A DNA stretch of 40,510 nt, taken from the NCBI GenBank assembly GCA_021647945.1, contig JAKITT010000021.1, forward strand, positions 1 to 40,510, written 5' to 3'. Made by a program: the position numbers and the translations under genes. Each line of letters opens with the position of its first letter. The stretch's first letter is position 1. The notes below the pieces were generated by a model that was given only the letters and a program-made list of their open reading frames with translations, did no database searches and was not told where the DNA came from. This DNA is from Candidatus Polarisedimenticolaceae bacterium (GTDB lineage: Bacteria > Pseudomonadota > Gammaproteobacteria > Chromatiales > Chromatiaceae). Below, one piece after another: positions 17,049 through 25,390 of the stretch.

Positions 17049-17882
17049 ATAAAGCGGTGACCCTCTATGGCAGCGTGACCGAGCAGTTAGGTCACTATTA
17101 AGTGAATCGCTGGCATACCCTGCTACCAGTGAGGCTGTCGTACTGCTAGCTGTTTATATCCCCGCACCACCAAACAACTTAACCGTTGTGGCACCAGCAA
17201 GCTCTAATGGTGTCGCCGCCATTGTCATCCGAGTAGGTTATTGGCTCATAGTAGACAGAGATATCAACAGAAGATGAGCCGCCACCCCTGCAAGCGGGCG
17301 GGGCATTCTGTTTGTAGGTACAAGGTTCGCCTTGACCTCCATGGATAGAGCAAATGCAGTGGAATTGTTGGGAACAATTCCTGTAAGACGAACGTATGCG
17401 GCTGAAGCCGTTCCTACGGGTATACTGAGCTTTGTACCTAATCACCTTCAAAATTATCCACCTCATGTTACTCAATGAAGCAATCGTAGGCAGAAAATAT
17501 TTTTCTGTGGTGACGATTCTCACTATTACATTGAACTCATGTCTGAGTTTTCTAAGCAATCAAGAACCGACGTGCGGGGGCTTATTTCCTGATGCCCTAT
17601 CATCTCCATATGGTGATAGTGCCCAGTGAAAAAGATGGCCTGTGATTAGCTTTCTTTAGAGAAAGCTAATCACAGAAGTCAGAGAGAATGGCATCTACTT
17701 AAGACCAACCCATTGATCCATGACCCCACATTGATCCCATTGACCCTTTAGCTATTTCAGGGTTCCAATGAGGTGTATTAGATGGGTAGCTGGCGGTCGG
17801 CTAGTAACCTCATCAATGGGCGATAACCAGACTCTACATCTGCTATTTCCTATCCCTACCGATCTCGCTATGATGCATTGAA
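17049..17882. other. Gene-poor repeat region between nnrS and the DUF46 gene
   Basis: These ~830 bases hold the dispersed repeat at 17317-17438 and a near-perfect 16-bp hairpin, CTGTGATTAGCTTTCT (17640-17655) against 17660-17675 with loop TTAG. Open frames on the - strand here run through the repeat and are not gene-like. Short direct repeats of the type ATTGATCC/TTGACCC lie at 17711-17750. No RNA gene was recognised. Confidence 0.5.
17317..17438. repeat. Dispersed palindromic repeat, copy A
   Basis: A 69-bp unit (17325-17393) begins GTTCGCCTTGACCTCCATGG and ends CTGTAAGACGAAC, and contains the palindrome GGAATTGTTGGGAACAATTCC less its last base pairings. Near-identical copies are at 18442-18510 and 27017-27085. 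Downstream it carries GCGGCTGAAGCCG and ends with CTGAGCTTTGTACC (17425-17438), an end sequence also found in the elements at 18530-18650 and 28048-28181. No protein is coded here. Confidence 0.65.
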
Positions 17883-18362
17883 ATGTTTGAACTCCAGCTA
17901 CTACTTCTACTCCTGATTGCCAACGGTGCGCCAATAGTGGCCCGCAGGCTCTTTGGCCATTATGGTGACTCACCACTGGATGGCGGCTGGTGCCTACGCG
18001 ATGGGCAACCGCTGTTTGGCAAGAGTAAAACGCTGCGGGGGATTCTTGCTGCACTGCTGCTCACCACGCTCGTTGCACTGATGATGGATATGATCTGGCC
18101 ATTGGCGCTGCTGCTAGCATTCTTCGCTATGCTGGGTGACCTGCTGTCGAGTTTTATCAAACGTCGTCTCACTATGCCCACCAGTAGCCGAGCGCTGGGA
18201 CTTGATCAGATCCCCGAGTCACTTTTGCCGTTACTGGCCTGTCGCTCACTGTTTGACCTATCCTGGCCCGATCTGGTGCTATTGGTGCTGCTCTTCCTGC
18301 TGGCTGATCTGCTGCTTTCACGCTGGCTCTATCGTCTGCATATCCGTCAGCACCCTTACTGA
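17883..18362 (+). CDS. CDP-archaeol synthase-like (DUF46) integral membrane protein
   Basis: This 159-aa membrane protein belongs to the family of CarS, which transfers a cytidylyl group from CTP to an unsaturated archaetidic or phosphatidic acid-like lipid. Family marks are NGAPIVARRLFG (14-25), LDGGWCLRDGQPLFGKSKT (32-50), GDLLSSFIKRR (85-95) and LDQIPE near 106. It has about four membrane spans. In bacteria, members of this family are not known to make archaeal lipids; a CDP-diacylglycerol or related activation is the reasonable guess. Convergent neighbours code for an acyltransferase fusion and a phosphoesterase, which supports a membrane-lipid role. Its stop codon TGA is the first three bases of a terminal inverted repeat. 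Confidence 0.8.
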   Translation: MFELQLLLLLLIANGAPIVARRLFGHYGDSPLDGGWCLRDGQPLFGKSKTLRGILAALLLTTLVALMMDMIWPLALLLAFFAMLGDLLSSFIKRRLTMPTSSRALGLDQIPESLLPLLACRSLFDLSWPDLVLLVLLFLLADLLLSRWLYRLHIRQHPY

Positions 18363-18684
18363 GACCTTTGCACGATTCATATTTTCACCCCAGCGGTGAT
18401 AAACACCCCTGCCGCAAGTGGGTGAGCTATTCTGTTTGTAGGTTTGCCTTGACCTCCATGGATGGAGCAAATGCAGTGGAATTGTTGGGAACAATTCCTG
18501 TAAGGCGAACGTGTGCGGCTGAAGCCGCAGGTACAAAGCTCAGTATGCCCGTAGGAGCGGCGCCTCGCCGCAATTTGGCTTGGCAGCGGGACTCATCGCG
18601 GCGAGGCGCCGCTCCTACAGATAACCATCTGTAGGACTGAGCTTTGTATCTAATCACCAAACTATTTTTCGTGCAAAGGCCTCA
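18360..18684. mobile_element. 325-bp element with 16-bp terminal inverted repeats between convergent genes
   Basis: TGAGACCTTTGCACGA (18360-18375) is inverted at 18669-18684 (TCGTGCAAAGGCCTCA), 15 of 16 matching. Both ends begin with TGA, and these are the stop codons of the two convergent genes. Inside are copy B of the dispersed 69-bp unit (18442-18510) and a second, nested element (18530-18650). No transposase is coded, so it is best seen as a composite non-autonomous element. A lone copy of the end sequence, TCGTGCAAAGGACTC, is at 39739-39753. Confidence 0.6.
18530..18650. repeat. Nested hairpin element with GGTACAAAGCT-type ends
   Basis: The ends are GGTACAAAGCTCAG (18530-18543) and CTGAGCTTTGTATC (18637-18650). 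The core is a long GC-rich hairpin, with GTAGGAGCGGCGCCTCGCCG at 18551-18570 pairing with its reverse complement ending at 18618. The same core and ends recur at 28048-28181, so this is a second repeat family inserted within the larger element. Confidence 0.65.
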
Positions 18685-19647
18685 GTCATCCCCTCTTTGC
18701 AGTCGATGCAGTGTGATCTCCGGGCGGCAGTTTAGACGGGCCGTTACAATGCTGGTGCCTGCCCCTCTTGAGGTGTAGCCACTCATTCCTAGGTAGCGCC
18801 AACGCCCCACCCCCATATGACGTGGACAGCGGGCATCCAGGAAGAGTGGTTTGCCACCGGGCAGGCAGATCTGCCCGCCATGGGTGTGACCCGAGAGCAT
18901 CAGATCAAACTCAGCATGCGCCGCCTGACGATAGACCTCTGGGGTGTGCGAGAGCAGGATGGTGGTCGCCCGGTCAGGAATACCGAGAGAGGCCTTCTCA
19001 ATGTTATCAACCCGGTAGTAGTGGGCATCATCAATACCGGCCAGATAGATCTGTTCACCCTGCAACTCAATCGGCTGATGTGCATTGAGTAGCATGGTCA
19101 CCCCCATCTCCTCCAACACGGGCAGCATACGAATGGAGTCATGGTTACCCAGCACGCCATAGATCGGCTGTTTCAGAAAGGGCATCAGATCACCCATGCC
19201 CATCATTGAGCGCTCGATAGCACCGTGGGTCAGTGCACGGTAATCACCCGTCAAGACACAGATATCATAATCCAGCTCACGCACCTGCTCAGCCAGGGCG
19301 TGTATGGCCGGTGGGTTCATATCGGCATGCAAATCTGTCAGATGAAGAATCGTGAAACCCTCAAAGGCTTTGGGTAGCGCAGGTAGGTTGACCCGGTTTT
19401 CGATTAGCTCGAAGTTGAGTGTATTGCGATAACCTCGCCCATAGAAGCCTGTGAAGCGCAGGATATTTTTCATCACTGAATAGATGGAGTACCAGTTCTC
19501 CGGGTGGAAAAAGTTGATGCCATTACCAAAGATACGTGGTCTGTTTGCCGACTCAATACTGAGCCGTTGCCGAGCATGAAAGCGACCAAGACGGCGTTCC
19601 AGCTGCTTCAGGATCTCTCGTTCACTATCGAGATGGCTATCACTCAT
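18682..19647 (-). CDS. Calcineurin-like metallophosphoesterase
   Basis: This 321-aa protein has the full set of dinuclear metal ligands: DLH (Asp105, His107), GD (Asp135), GNHD (Asn168, His169), SHTPE (His234) and SGHTHGGQ (His254, His256). It resembles YkuE-type and UDP-diacylglucosamine-type phosphoesterases acting on lipid or nucleotide phosphates. The usual N-terminal membrane anchor of YkuE is absent, and a basic, probably helical, 90-residue N-terminus precedes the catalytic domain. Its ATG overlaps the end of the upstream acyltransferase fusion by 8 bases, so the two are almost certainly translationally coupled. The substrate is probably a phospholipid intermediate, by context. The stop codon lies in a mobile-element end. 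Confidence 0.85.
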   Translation of the reverse strand: MSDSHLDSEREILKQLERRLGRFHARQRLSIESANRPRIFGNGINFFHPENWYSIYSVMKNILRFTGFYGRGYRNTLNFELIENRVNLPALPKAFEGFTILHLTDLHADMNPPAIHALAEQVRELDYDICVLTGDYRALTHGAIERSMMGMGDLMPFLKQPIYGVLGNHDSIRMLPVLEEMGVTMLLNAHQPIELQGEQIYLAGIDDAHYYRVDNIEKASLGIPDRATTILLSHTPEVYRQAAHAEFDLMLSGHTHGGQICLPGGKPLFLDARCPRHMGVGRWRYLGMSGYTSRGAGTSIVTARLNCRPEITLHRLQRGDD

Positions 19648-22498
19648 GAGGGTTGTCCGTGAGCAGAGGTGACTTCACCTCCTGCATATCCTCCTCACCA
19701 CAATGTTGCAGAATAAATTGACGTGCTGCATCACGTAGCTGTTGTGCCGCCTGCCAGTCGGTAACGCCCTCATCCCGTATCAATGGCTCGCCGATTGATA
19801 CCTCAATATCACCACGCCGTGGCCACCAGGTATCGGCAAGCAAGATGCTGCGGGTACCGCGGATCGCCACCGGCACCAGTGGCACATTGGCTCGAGCAGC
19901 GGTGACAAAGGCTCCCATATGGAATGCGAGCAGGCCCGGTTGACGGCGGAAGGTTCCCTCTGCGAAAAAAAGCAGGTTGTCACCCTGCTGCAGTCGGTTG
20001 AGTGAGCGCTCTGCCGACTCAATACTCTCCTCAAAATCGCCACGTTCAACAAACTCAACCCGCAGGCGATTCAGAAAACGGCTGGAGAAGAAGCCCTTCT
20101 TTAGCTCAGCTTTGACCAGAAAGGCCGCCGCCTTGGGTAGTGTGGCCACCAACAGATAGGCATCAAGCAGGCTGGCGTGGTTGACGGCAATCACATAGGG
20201 GGCAGGGAGCTGTTGCAGATGCTCCTGACCCGACAGGGTCAACTTGATACCGGCGAGGGCAAATAACCCTCGGGCTGCCCCGCCCAGTAGTGACCAACGT
20301 CGCTGCATATCAGGAACCAGCAGCAGAATGGCCCAGGAGAAGGGAACTGCAACGGCAAACAGACTCAAGCTATAAGCCGCGTAGAGCAGTGAACGCATAC
20401 GCTGGCTGAAGCGCCTCAGCTGGACGGCAAAACCGGTCAGCGTCAGATGCAGGATCTGCCACCAGACCGCCGCCGGTTTGTGTGCAATATCTCCCGCCTC
20501 ATAGCGTTGACGACAGGCGTCGCGGCGCACCTTGCCACTGGAGGTCTTCAGCACAGTACCGGGGGGTGCCAGCACCACCTCATCAGCTGCACCCCCGGTC
20601 AGATCAGTGACAATCTCATTGATCCTATGACGAAGCGAAGCATGCTGCTCCACAGGTGCACGGCTCTCAGCGATGATCACCAGACGTTCGGTCGCCATGC
20701 GTTCACGCTGACTGCCAAAGGCGACCACCCGGCCACGCCGGATACCATCGACCTCACCAACCGCCTCCTCCAGCTCTTGTGGATAGATGTTGCGGCCAGC
20801 CAGGATGATGATGTCCTTGATACGACCCGTGATGAAGAGATCGGCACCGGCAAAATAGGCCCGGTCACCCGAATTGAGCCAGTCGCCATTAAACAGCCCC
20901 TTTGTCGCCTCTGGGTTGCGGTAGTAACCCGAGGTGGCTGAAGGGCCACGAAACTCAAGCAGCCCCTCATGTCGCTCAGGCAGCTCATGACCCGCATCAT
21001 CGACAATGCGGATCTCATGTCTTGCCAGCGGCCGACCGCTGGCAGTAAAGAGCAGTGCCCCTTGATCACTATCGGTTGGACGGGCTTCTCCACTCTGCAT
21101 AAAGTGGTCGCGGTCGATACGGTCGATCAACACCCCCTGGCCAAGTGGTGGAAAGGCGAGTCCAACGGAAGATTCGGCCAAACCATAGACCGGGTACATG
21201 GCCTCATTTTTGAAACCGTACTCGGCATAACGCCGACAGAAACCGGTCACCGTCTTTGGGTCAACCGGTTCAGCACCATTGAAGGCGACTCGCCATGAGC
21301 TGAGATCCAGCCCTTGGATATCCTCATCCAGCACCCGCAGCAGGCATAGCTCAAAGGCAAAGTTAGGTGCCGCCGACAGCGTACCGTGGTAGCGGTGAAT
21401 CGCCCACAGCCAACGCTCAGGCCGGGCCAGAAAGTCGAGCGGTGACATGATCACCAGCGGAATAGCAAAGTAGAGACTGCCCAGCCAAGCGCCGATCAGC
21501 CCCATATCATGATAGAGCGGCAGCCAGCTAATAAAGACATCATTATGATTGGCCTTGACCGCCTCACCATCAGCTCGCACATTGGCCAACAGATTGGCGT
21601 GGGTCAGTGTCACCCCCTTTGGATCACCGGTACTGCCAGAGGTGTACTGCAAAAAGGCGGTATCAGTGGTGCGGATCTCAGGTGCGACAAAATCGTGGCT
21701 AGTGGTCTGCAGATGATCGACCGTGATCACCTCATGTAACTCGGGTGTCTGTGCCTTGACCAGATGGGCCAGCAGAATAGCCTCCGGCACCGTGATCAAC
21801 ATCACCGCCTGACAGTTGTTCAAGATGCCACTCTGCCGTTGTAGATGGTCCTCCAACTGATTCTTACGGGCAGGTGGATAGAGCGGCACCGGAACAGCCC
21901 CCGCCAGCTGAATACCAAAGTAGCTAAAGAAGTAGTCAATACTGGTCGGCAGCATGATGGCGACGCACTGCCCCTTCTCAACACCATGCGCCTGTAGCCC
22001 CGCTGCCACCCGTTTGGCCCCCGTCTCCAGTTGTCGATAGGTGAGACTTGGCCCATCACCCTCATCTTGGTAGAAGGTGATATGGCGACGATCAGGGTAG
22101 TGATCGACATACCAGCTCAACACCTCAGGCAGCGTTTCGGCATGCTGCGGCGTCGACTCAGTCACGTCACTCAGTTTTTCGTGACGCTGACCGGCACGCC
22201 AAGTGATACGTGACTCAGTGCTGCTGTTGAGTGCATTAAGTAGATCAAGGGGCGTTTCGATACCGTGCAGCTGCTCATGTGAAAGCGTGACACCAAAGGT
22301 GCGCTCAACACGCGCCATAAGCTCGACACGGCCAAGACTATCAAAGCCAAGGTCATAGTCGAGAGAACTGGTCAGTGTGATCTGGCACTGCTGGCCAGGG
22401 TGCAACTCATCAAGCACCTCATGGATCAACGCACAAAGCGGTTCAGATTTGATTTCACCTCGATCCGTTGATTCTCTCTCTGTCGCCTGCAAGACCAT
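19640..22498 (-). CDS. Acyl carrier protein - acyl-AMP ligase - lysophospholipid acyltransferase fusion
   Basis: This 952-aa protein joins three activities. An acyl carrier domain (about 20-92) has its phosphopantetheine serine at 54 (GFDSLGRVE). An AMP-forming fatty acyl ligase (about 120-665) shows TSGSTGDPKG (286-295), PLYHDMGLIG (327-336), NSGDRAY (542-548), the GRIKDIIILAGRNIYPQE hinge region and a C-terminal lysine in SSGKVRRD (Lys656). After a hydrophobic stretch (about 703-728), a PlsC-type acyltransferase (about 750-935) shows NHASLLD (HX4D, His774) and AEGTFRRQPG (846-855). It presumably activates a fatty acid, loads it onto its own carrier and transfers it to a lysophospholipid or glycerophosphate at the inner membrane, similar in concept to Aas. 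The substrate is unknown. It is the first gene of a two-gene unit with the phosphoesterase. Confidence 0.88.
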   Translation of the reverse strand: MVLQATERESTDRGEIKSEPLCALIHEVLDELHPGQQCQITLTSSLDYDLGFDSLGRVELMARVERTFGVTLSHEQLHGIETPLDLLNALNSSTESRITWRAGQRHEKLSDVTESTPQHAETLPEVLSWYVDHYPDRRHITFYQDEGDGPSLTYRQLETGAKRVAAGLQAHGVEKGQCVAIMLPTSIDYFFSYFGIQLAGAVPVPLYPPARKNQLEDHLQRQSGILNNCQAVMLITVPEAILLAHLVKAQTPELHEVITVDHLQTTSHDFVAPEIRTTDTAFLQYTSGSTGDPKGVTLTHANLLANVRADGEAVKANHNDVFISWLPLYHDMGLIGAWLGSLYFAIPLVIMSPLDFLARPERWLWAIHRYHGTLSAAPNFAFELCLLRVLDEDIQGLDLSSWRVAFNGAEPVDPKTVTGFCRRYAEYGFKNEAMYPVYGLAESSVGLAFPPLGQGVLIDRIDRDHFMQSGEARPTDSDQGALLFTASGRPLARHEIRIVDDAGHELPERHEGLLEFRGPSATSGYYRNPEATKGLFNGDWLNSGDRAYFAGADLFITGRIKDIIILAGRNIYPQELEEAVGEVDGIRRGRVVAFGSQRERMATERLVIIAESRAPVEQHASLRHRINEIVTDLTGGAADEVVLAPPGTVLKTSSGKVRRDACRQRYEAGDIAHKPAAVWWQILHLTLTGFAVQLRRFSQRMRSLLYAAYSLSLFAVAVPFSWAILLLVPDMQRRWSLLGGAARGLFALAGIKLTLSGQEHLQQLPAPYVIAVNHASLLDAYLLVATLPKAAAFLVKAELKKGFFSSRFLNRLRVEFVERGDFEESIESAERSLNRLQQGDNLLFFAEGTFRRQPGLLAFHMGAFVTAARANVPLVPVAIRGTRSILLADTWWPRRGDIEVSIGEPLIRDEGVTDWQAAQQLRDAARQFILQHCGEEDMQEVKSPLLTDNPHE

Positions 22499-22618
22499 GT
22501 GTCTGCTCTCTTACTTCGTTAGTTTTCGACAGTGCGTTGTAGTGTCCCCATAATTTAAGTGTATACCAAGGGTGGAGAGGATCATGCTGTTGGGTAGAGT
22601 GTTGAATAGCCTGCTTGC

Positions 22619-22849
22619 TCAAATACTCAAATTGCCCCCAAGAGAGAGCCTGCCCCGCAAAGTGCCTTGTGTATGAAACTGAAAGCTTGGCAAAACAACA
22701 CCATACAAGGCGTGCATTCCGTAGAGCATCACGCTGGTCTCAATTTCTAACCATGACCTCTGCTCAACTGTCAGGCCGCAACACTCTTTGAGATACAGTT
22801 GAAAATTTATCGACTCAGGCTCATCGGCTCTATCATCTGGGTGTGGCAA
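22619..22849 (-). CDS. Small hypothetical protein, doubtful
   Basis: A 76-residue frame starts at TTG (22847-22849) with only a weak GAGAG upstream. The product (MPHPDDRADEPES...) is mixed acidic and hydrophobic with two cysteines (CC near 23) and no recognised motif, signal or membrane span. Amino-acid composition is protein-like and codon use resembles the flanking lipid genes, so it may be a real small gene or the remnant of a larger one. Nothing in the context suggests a job. Confidence 0.22.
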   Translation of the reverse strand: MPHPDDRADEPESINFQLYLKECCGLTVEQRSWLEIETSVMLYGMHALYGVVLPSFQFHTQGTLRGRLSLGGNLSI

Positions 22850-23249
22850 GCTCTCTCATTTAACGCGGTCTCACATCAATGAAGAGCTGTATCAGACACT
22901 TTTCGGCAGGCTATTGGCGCGTTGACAATCAATGTTGCCACATCATGACTTATGGCTTAACGATTGATATATACTGCCATTCAAAACAGGCTCTGTTTTG
23001 GTGAAAGTTAATGGGGCACTAGTGACTCTTTATAACGGGTTTTTTCGCGTACCTGATCTAGTAGACGAGGTTTACCACCCTTGGTGTAGCTCCCTGATAT
23101 ATATATCAGATATGATGAGCTTATATTTCAGCCCACGAGAAAATCAATGGGTTACGTAAATGGAAAATCTTATATACGTCAATAGTGACGTAATATATTG
23201 CATCGAAAATTATGTCGATAAGTAGTTAGCCAATAAAAGGAACAATACG
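22850..23249. promoter_or_regulatory. Upstream region of the ATPase gene, with a palindromic operator candidate
   Basis: Composition becomes markedly AT-rich here, marking the left edge of the accessory island. Two palindromes stand out: CTGATATATATATCAG (23094-23109) and TACGTCA-atag-TGACGTA (23175-23192). The second lies 57 bases before the ATPase start and could bind a dimeric regulator. No regulator gene is adjacent. Confidence 0.4.
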
Positions 23250-24557
23250 ATGCCAGAAGTAACACACCAAACTACCGAAGTATTCGGTATTAGTCGTGAC
23301 CTACCTCTTAATTATGTTACACGCCCTACGGCAGACGACTTTTTGATAGAGAACTTAACACGTGATAAGCATCTTGTAATATTTGGTAGCTCGAAACAGG
23401 GTAAAACAAGCCTTCGCAAGCACTGTTTAAATAAAGATGACTATATAGTTATTCATTGTTCAAATAAGTGGTTAATTGAAGATTTACATGGTGCTATTCT
23501 TAAAAAGGCTGGCTATGAATTGACGCAATCCACATCAAAATCGACCTCTGGTAAATCAAAAATTATTGCAAAAATAAAGGCGGGCTTTTTTGGTTCCAGT
23601 GCTGAAGGTGGTGCTGAAGCAGAAAGACAAACAACAGAACAAATAACTACCCAACCTCTAGAGCTTGACCCAGAAGATGTTAATGACATTATAAATTGCT
23701 TAAATGCAATTTCATTCAAAAAATATATTGTATTAGAGGATTTTCACTATCTGTCAACTGAAACACAAAAGGATTTCTCTGTAGCTTTAAAAGCATTTCA
23801 TGAGGAATCACCTTATTGTTTCATTGTAATCGGTGTATGGCTCGAAGAAAACAGGTTGACGGTATACAACGGTGATTTAACGGGACGTGTTGTATCAATT
23901 GATGCAGATGTTTGGAAGGAAACTGAGTTAGAGAAAGTTATTTCAAGTGGGGAAGCTTTATTAAATATTAAGTTCTCTGCCGAGTTTATTGCTCATCTAT
24001 TAGTGAATGCATTTGGCAGTGTGTATATAGTTCAAGAGTCATGCTACCAATGTTGTCAGAAATATAAGGTTAATCAAACACAAAACATATTAGTCACTAT
24101 TGGAACTGAGGCAGAAGCATCTGAGATAGTAGAGTCTGTTGTTAATCAGCAGACCGGGAGATTTAATTCTTTTATTTCGCAGTTTGCTGATGGTTTTCAG
24201 GCAACAGAACTACAAATGCACCGATGGCTATTGCATCCTGTCCTCACAGGTGAAATATCCCAGTTAAGGAAAGGTCTTCGTTATAATGATATTCGAAATG
24301 ATCTGGTAGCTCACCATCCATCTGGTAGTGGCCTAAATCCTGGCAACATCACTCAGGCACTCCAGTCTTCTGCATCATTGCAGGTAAAGAAAGAAATCAA
24401 ACCAATTATCCTAGATTACGATCAAACAAATCTTCGGTTGAATATTGTTGATAGTGGGTTTTTAATTTGGCTCAACAAACAAGACAGGTCAGAATTATTA
24501 GCATTGGCAGGAATTGGTGGCGTGGCTAACACATATGAGCCTCAGTCGAGTCAATAG
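23250..24557 (+). CDS. Standalone P-loop ATPase of unknown function
   Basis: This 435-aa protein has a Walker A motif GSSKQGKTS (46-54, Lys52) and a Walker B YIVLEDFHYL (159-168, Glu163-Asp164), giving an AAA/STAND-like NTPase fold in the first ~230 residues. The remaining ~200 residues carry no recognised domain; the C-terminus has conserved-looking text DYDQTNLRLNIVDSGFLIWL. There are no signal or membrane segments, so it is cytoplasmic. AAGGA lies 8 bases before the ATG. It looks like a conserved family of standalone ATPases found scattered in accessory regions; a role in phage defence is possible, but no nuclease, protease or other effector domain is visible. The gene is clearly AT-richer than the core genes, which suggests transfer. 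Confidence 0.8.
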   Translation: MPEVTHQTTEVFGISRDLPLNYVTRPTADDFLIENLTRDKHLVIFGSSKQGKTSLRKHCLNKDDYIVIHCSNKWLIEDLHGAILKKAGYELTQSTSKSTSGKSKIIAKIKAGFFGSSAEGGAEAERQTTEQITTQPLELDPEDVNDIINCLNAISFKKYIVLEDFHYLSTETQKDFSVALKAFHEESPYCFIVIGVWLEENRLTVYNGDLTGRVVSIDADVWKETELEKVISSGEALLNIKFSAEFIAHLLVNAFGSVYIVQESCYQCCQKYKVNQTQNILVTIGTEAEASEIVESVVNQQTGRFNSFISQFADGFQATELQMHRWLLHPVLTGEISQLRKGLRYNDIRNDLVAHHPSGSGLNPGNITQALQSSASLQVKKEIKPIILDYDQTNLRLNIVDSGFLIWLNKQDRSELLALAGIGGVANTYEPQSSQ

Positions 24558-24880
24558 GCATTAATAAGCAATTCGGCGGGGCAAGGGGTCAGACTCGATT
24601 GATCAGGGCCGTAGGGCACAATAGCATAGCGTATTGCGCCGAATGATTGCCTAGTGGTGGGTTACGCTATCACTAACCCACCCTACATTTGATTATTAAA
24701 AAACCGAGTCAGAGAGCAATCCTTTCTAATATTAGAAACAATCGTTCTCTGACCCAGATATTGACCCGGATATTCGGAAGCCTGCTGAGAAATGGAGGGC
24801 TGGAGTTCTCTGGCCAGGGTTGGGTTTTTCTACATCCTCGTTATGCCGAAATAAACACAGAAATATGAAATGGAGTTAGT
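24558..24880. repeat. Intergenic repeats between the ATPase and the amidase effector
   Basis: Three structures fill this ~320-base gap. A REP-like hairpin, GGTGGGTTA (24656-24664) / TAACCCACC (24674-24682), is flanked by imperfect inverted GCAAT..TCGGCG arms (about 24577 and 24637). A nested palindrome has outer arms GTCAGAGA (24708-24715) / TCTCTGAC (24746-24753) and the inner palindrome TTTCTAATATTAGAAA (24723-24738). The text GGGGTCAG...GGGCCGTAGGGC (24594-24617) recurs in part at 25612-25632. No gene is seen. A promoter for the amidase may lie at its right end. Confidence 0.55.
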
Positions 24881-25387
24881 ATGAGGACATTTATTCACTT
24901 ATGGAGAAACTTCCCTAGTAAAGAAGAGATGCAAAAAACTTGCAGGAATGTCCAACCTGATGGGAGTGATAAACCGTTCAGTGATTATTGTTCAATTATG
25001 CTATGTGAGTCATTTAATAGAACAGGCATAATTTATACAGCAAAAGGAGTTTGTTGGTCACATGGCAGTAGAAAGCATATTCTCCTTGCTGATAATTTAG
25101 CTAATGGACTTAGAAACAATCCACCTCCAAGGTTTGGGAAATTAGAAAAAATCAACCCAACAAATTTTCAGTCTATTCTTAAGGGCAGAACTGGAGTTAT
25201 ATTTTTTAAAGATTACTGGAAAAGAGGTAATGAGAGCTTTGGAAATAGATCAGGCGATCATATTGACTTGTGGGATAAAAGCAAGATAACTGGTGGTTCA
25301 ATGCTGTACAGATCAATAGTAGAATTATTTGGGTTCGTTTCTGATTTGAATAATAGTAAAGAAGTGTGGTTCTGGGAGGTTAAGTAA
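24881..25387 (+). CDS. tae4: Tae4-like type VI secretion amidase effector
   Basis: This 168-aa protein resembles Tae4, a cysteine amidase injected by type VI secretion that cuts the gamma-D-glutamyl-diaminopimelate bond of peptidoglycan. The catalytic Cys is Cys37 in DYCSIMLCESFN, aligned with the family's CAIRMSYALN text. The catalytic His127 lies in GDHIDLWD, with Asp129 or Asp132 nearby, and the C-terminus ends in the family-like VWFWEV. There is no signal peptide, as expected for a type VI cargo. GGAG lies 5 bases before the ATG. The next gene starts 4 bases after the stop and codes for a small two-span membrane protein, so the two form a pair. No type VI structural genes are in the window, so delivery must depend on a system elsewhere or the gene is an orphan. 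Confidence 0.72.
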   Translation: MRTFIHLWRNFPSKEEMQKTCRNVQPDGSDKPFSDYCSIMLCESFNRTGIIYTAKGVCWSHGSRKHILLADNLANGLRNNPPPRFGKLEKINPTNFQSILKGRTGVIFFKDYWKRGNESFGNRSGDHIDLWDKSKITGGSMLYRSIVELFGFVSDLNNSKEVWFWEVK

Positions 25388-25390
25388 ATT

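Noticed and set aside
17179-17559. A 126-residue - strand frame ending SSVDISVYYEPITYSDD and further
   Set aside because: Its middle is the dispersed repeat at 17317-17438, so it is not one gene. The last ~30 residues look protein-like and may be a tiny gene remnant, but nothing more can be said.
18768-19088. Plus-strand frames inside the phosphoesterase gene
   Set aside because: They are antisense to a gene with all metal-binding motifs intact.
24558-24760. Possible CRISPR-like repeats
   Set aside because: The palindromes differ from one another and there is no regular repeat-spacer spacing.
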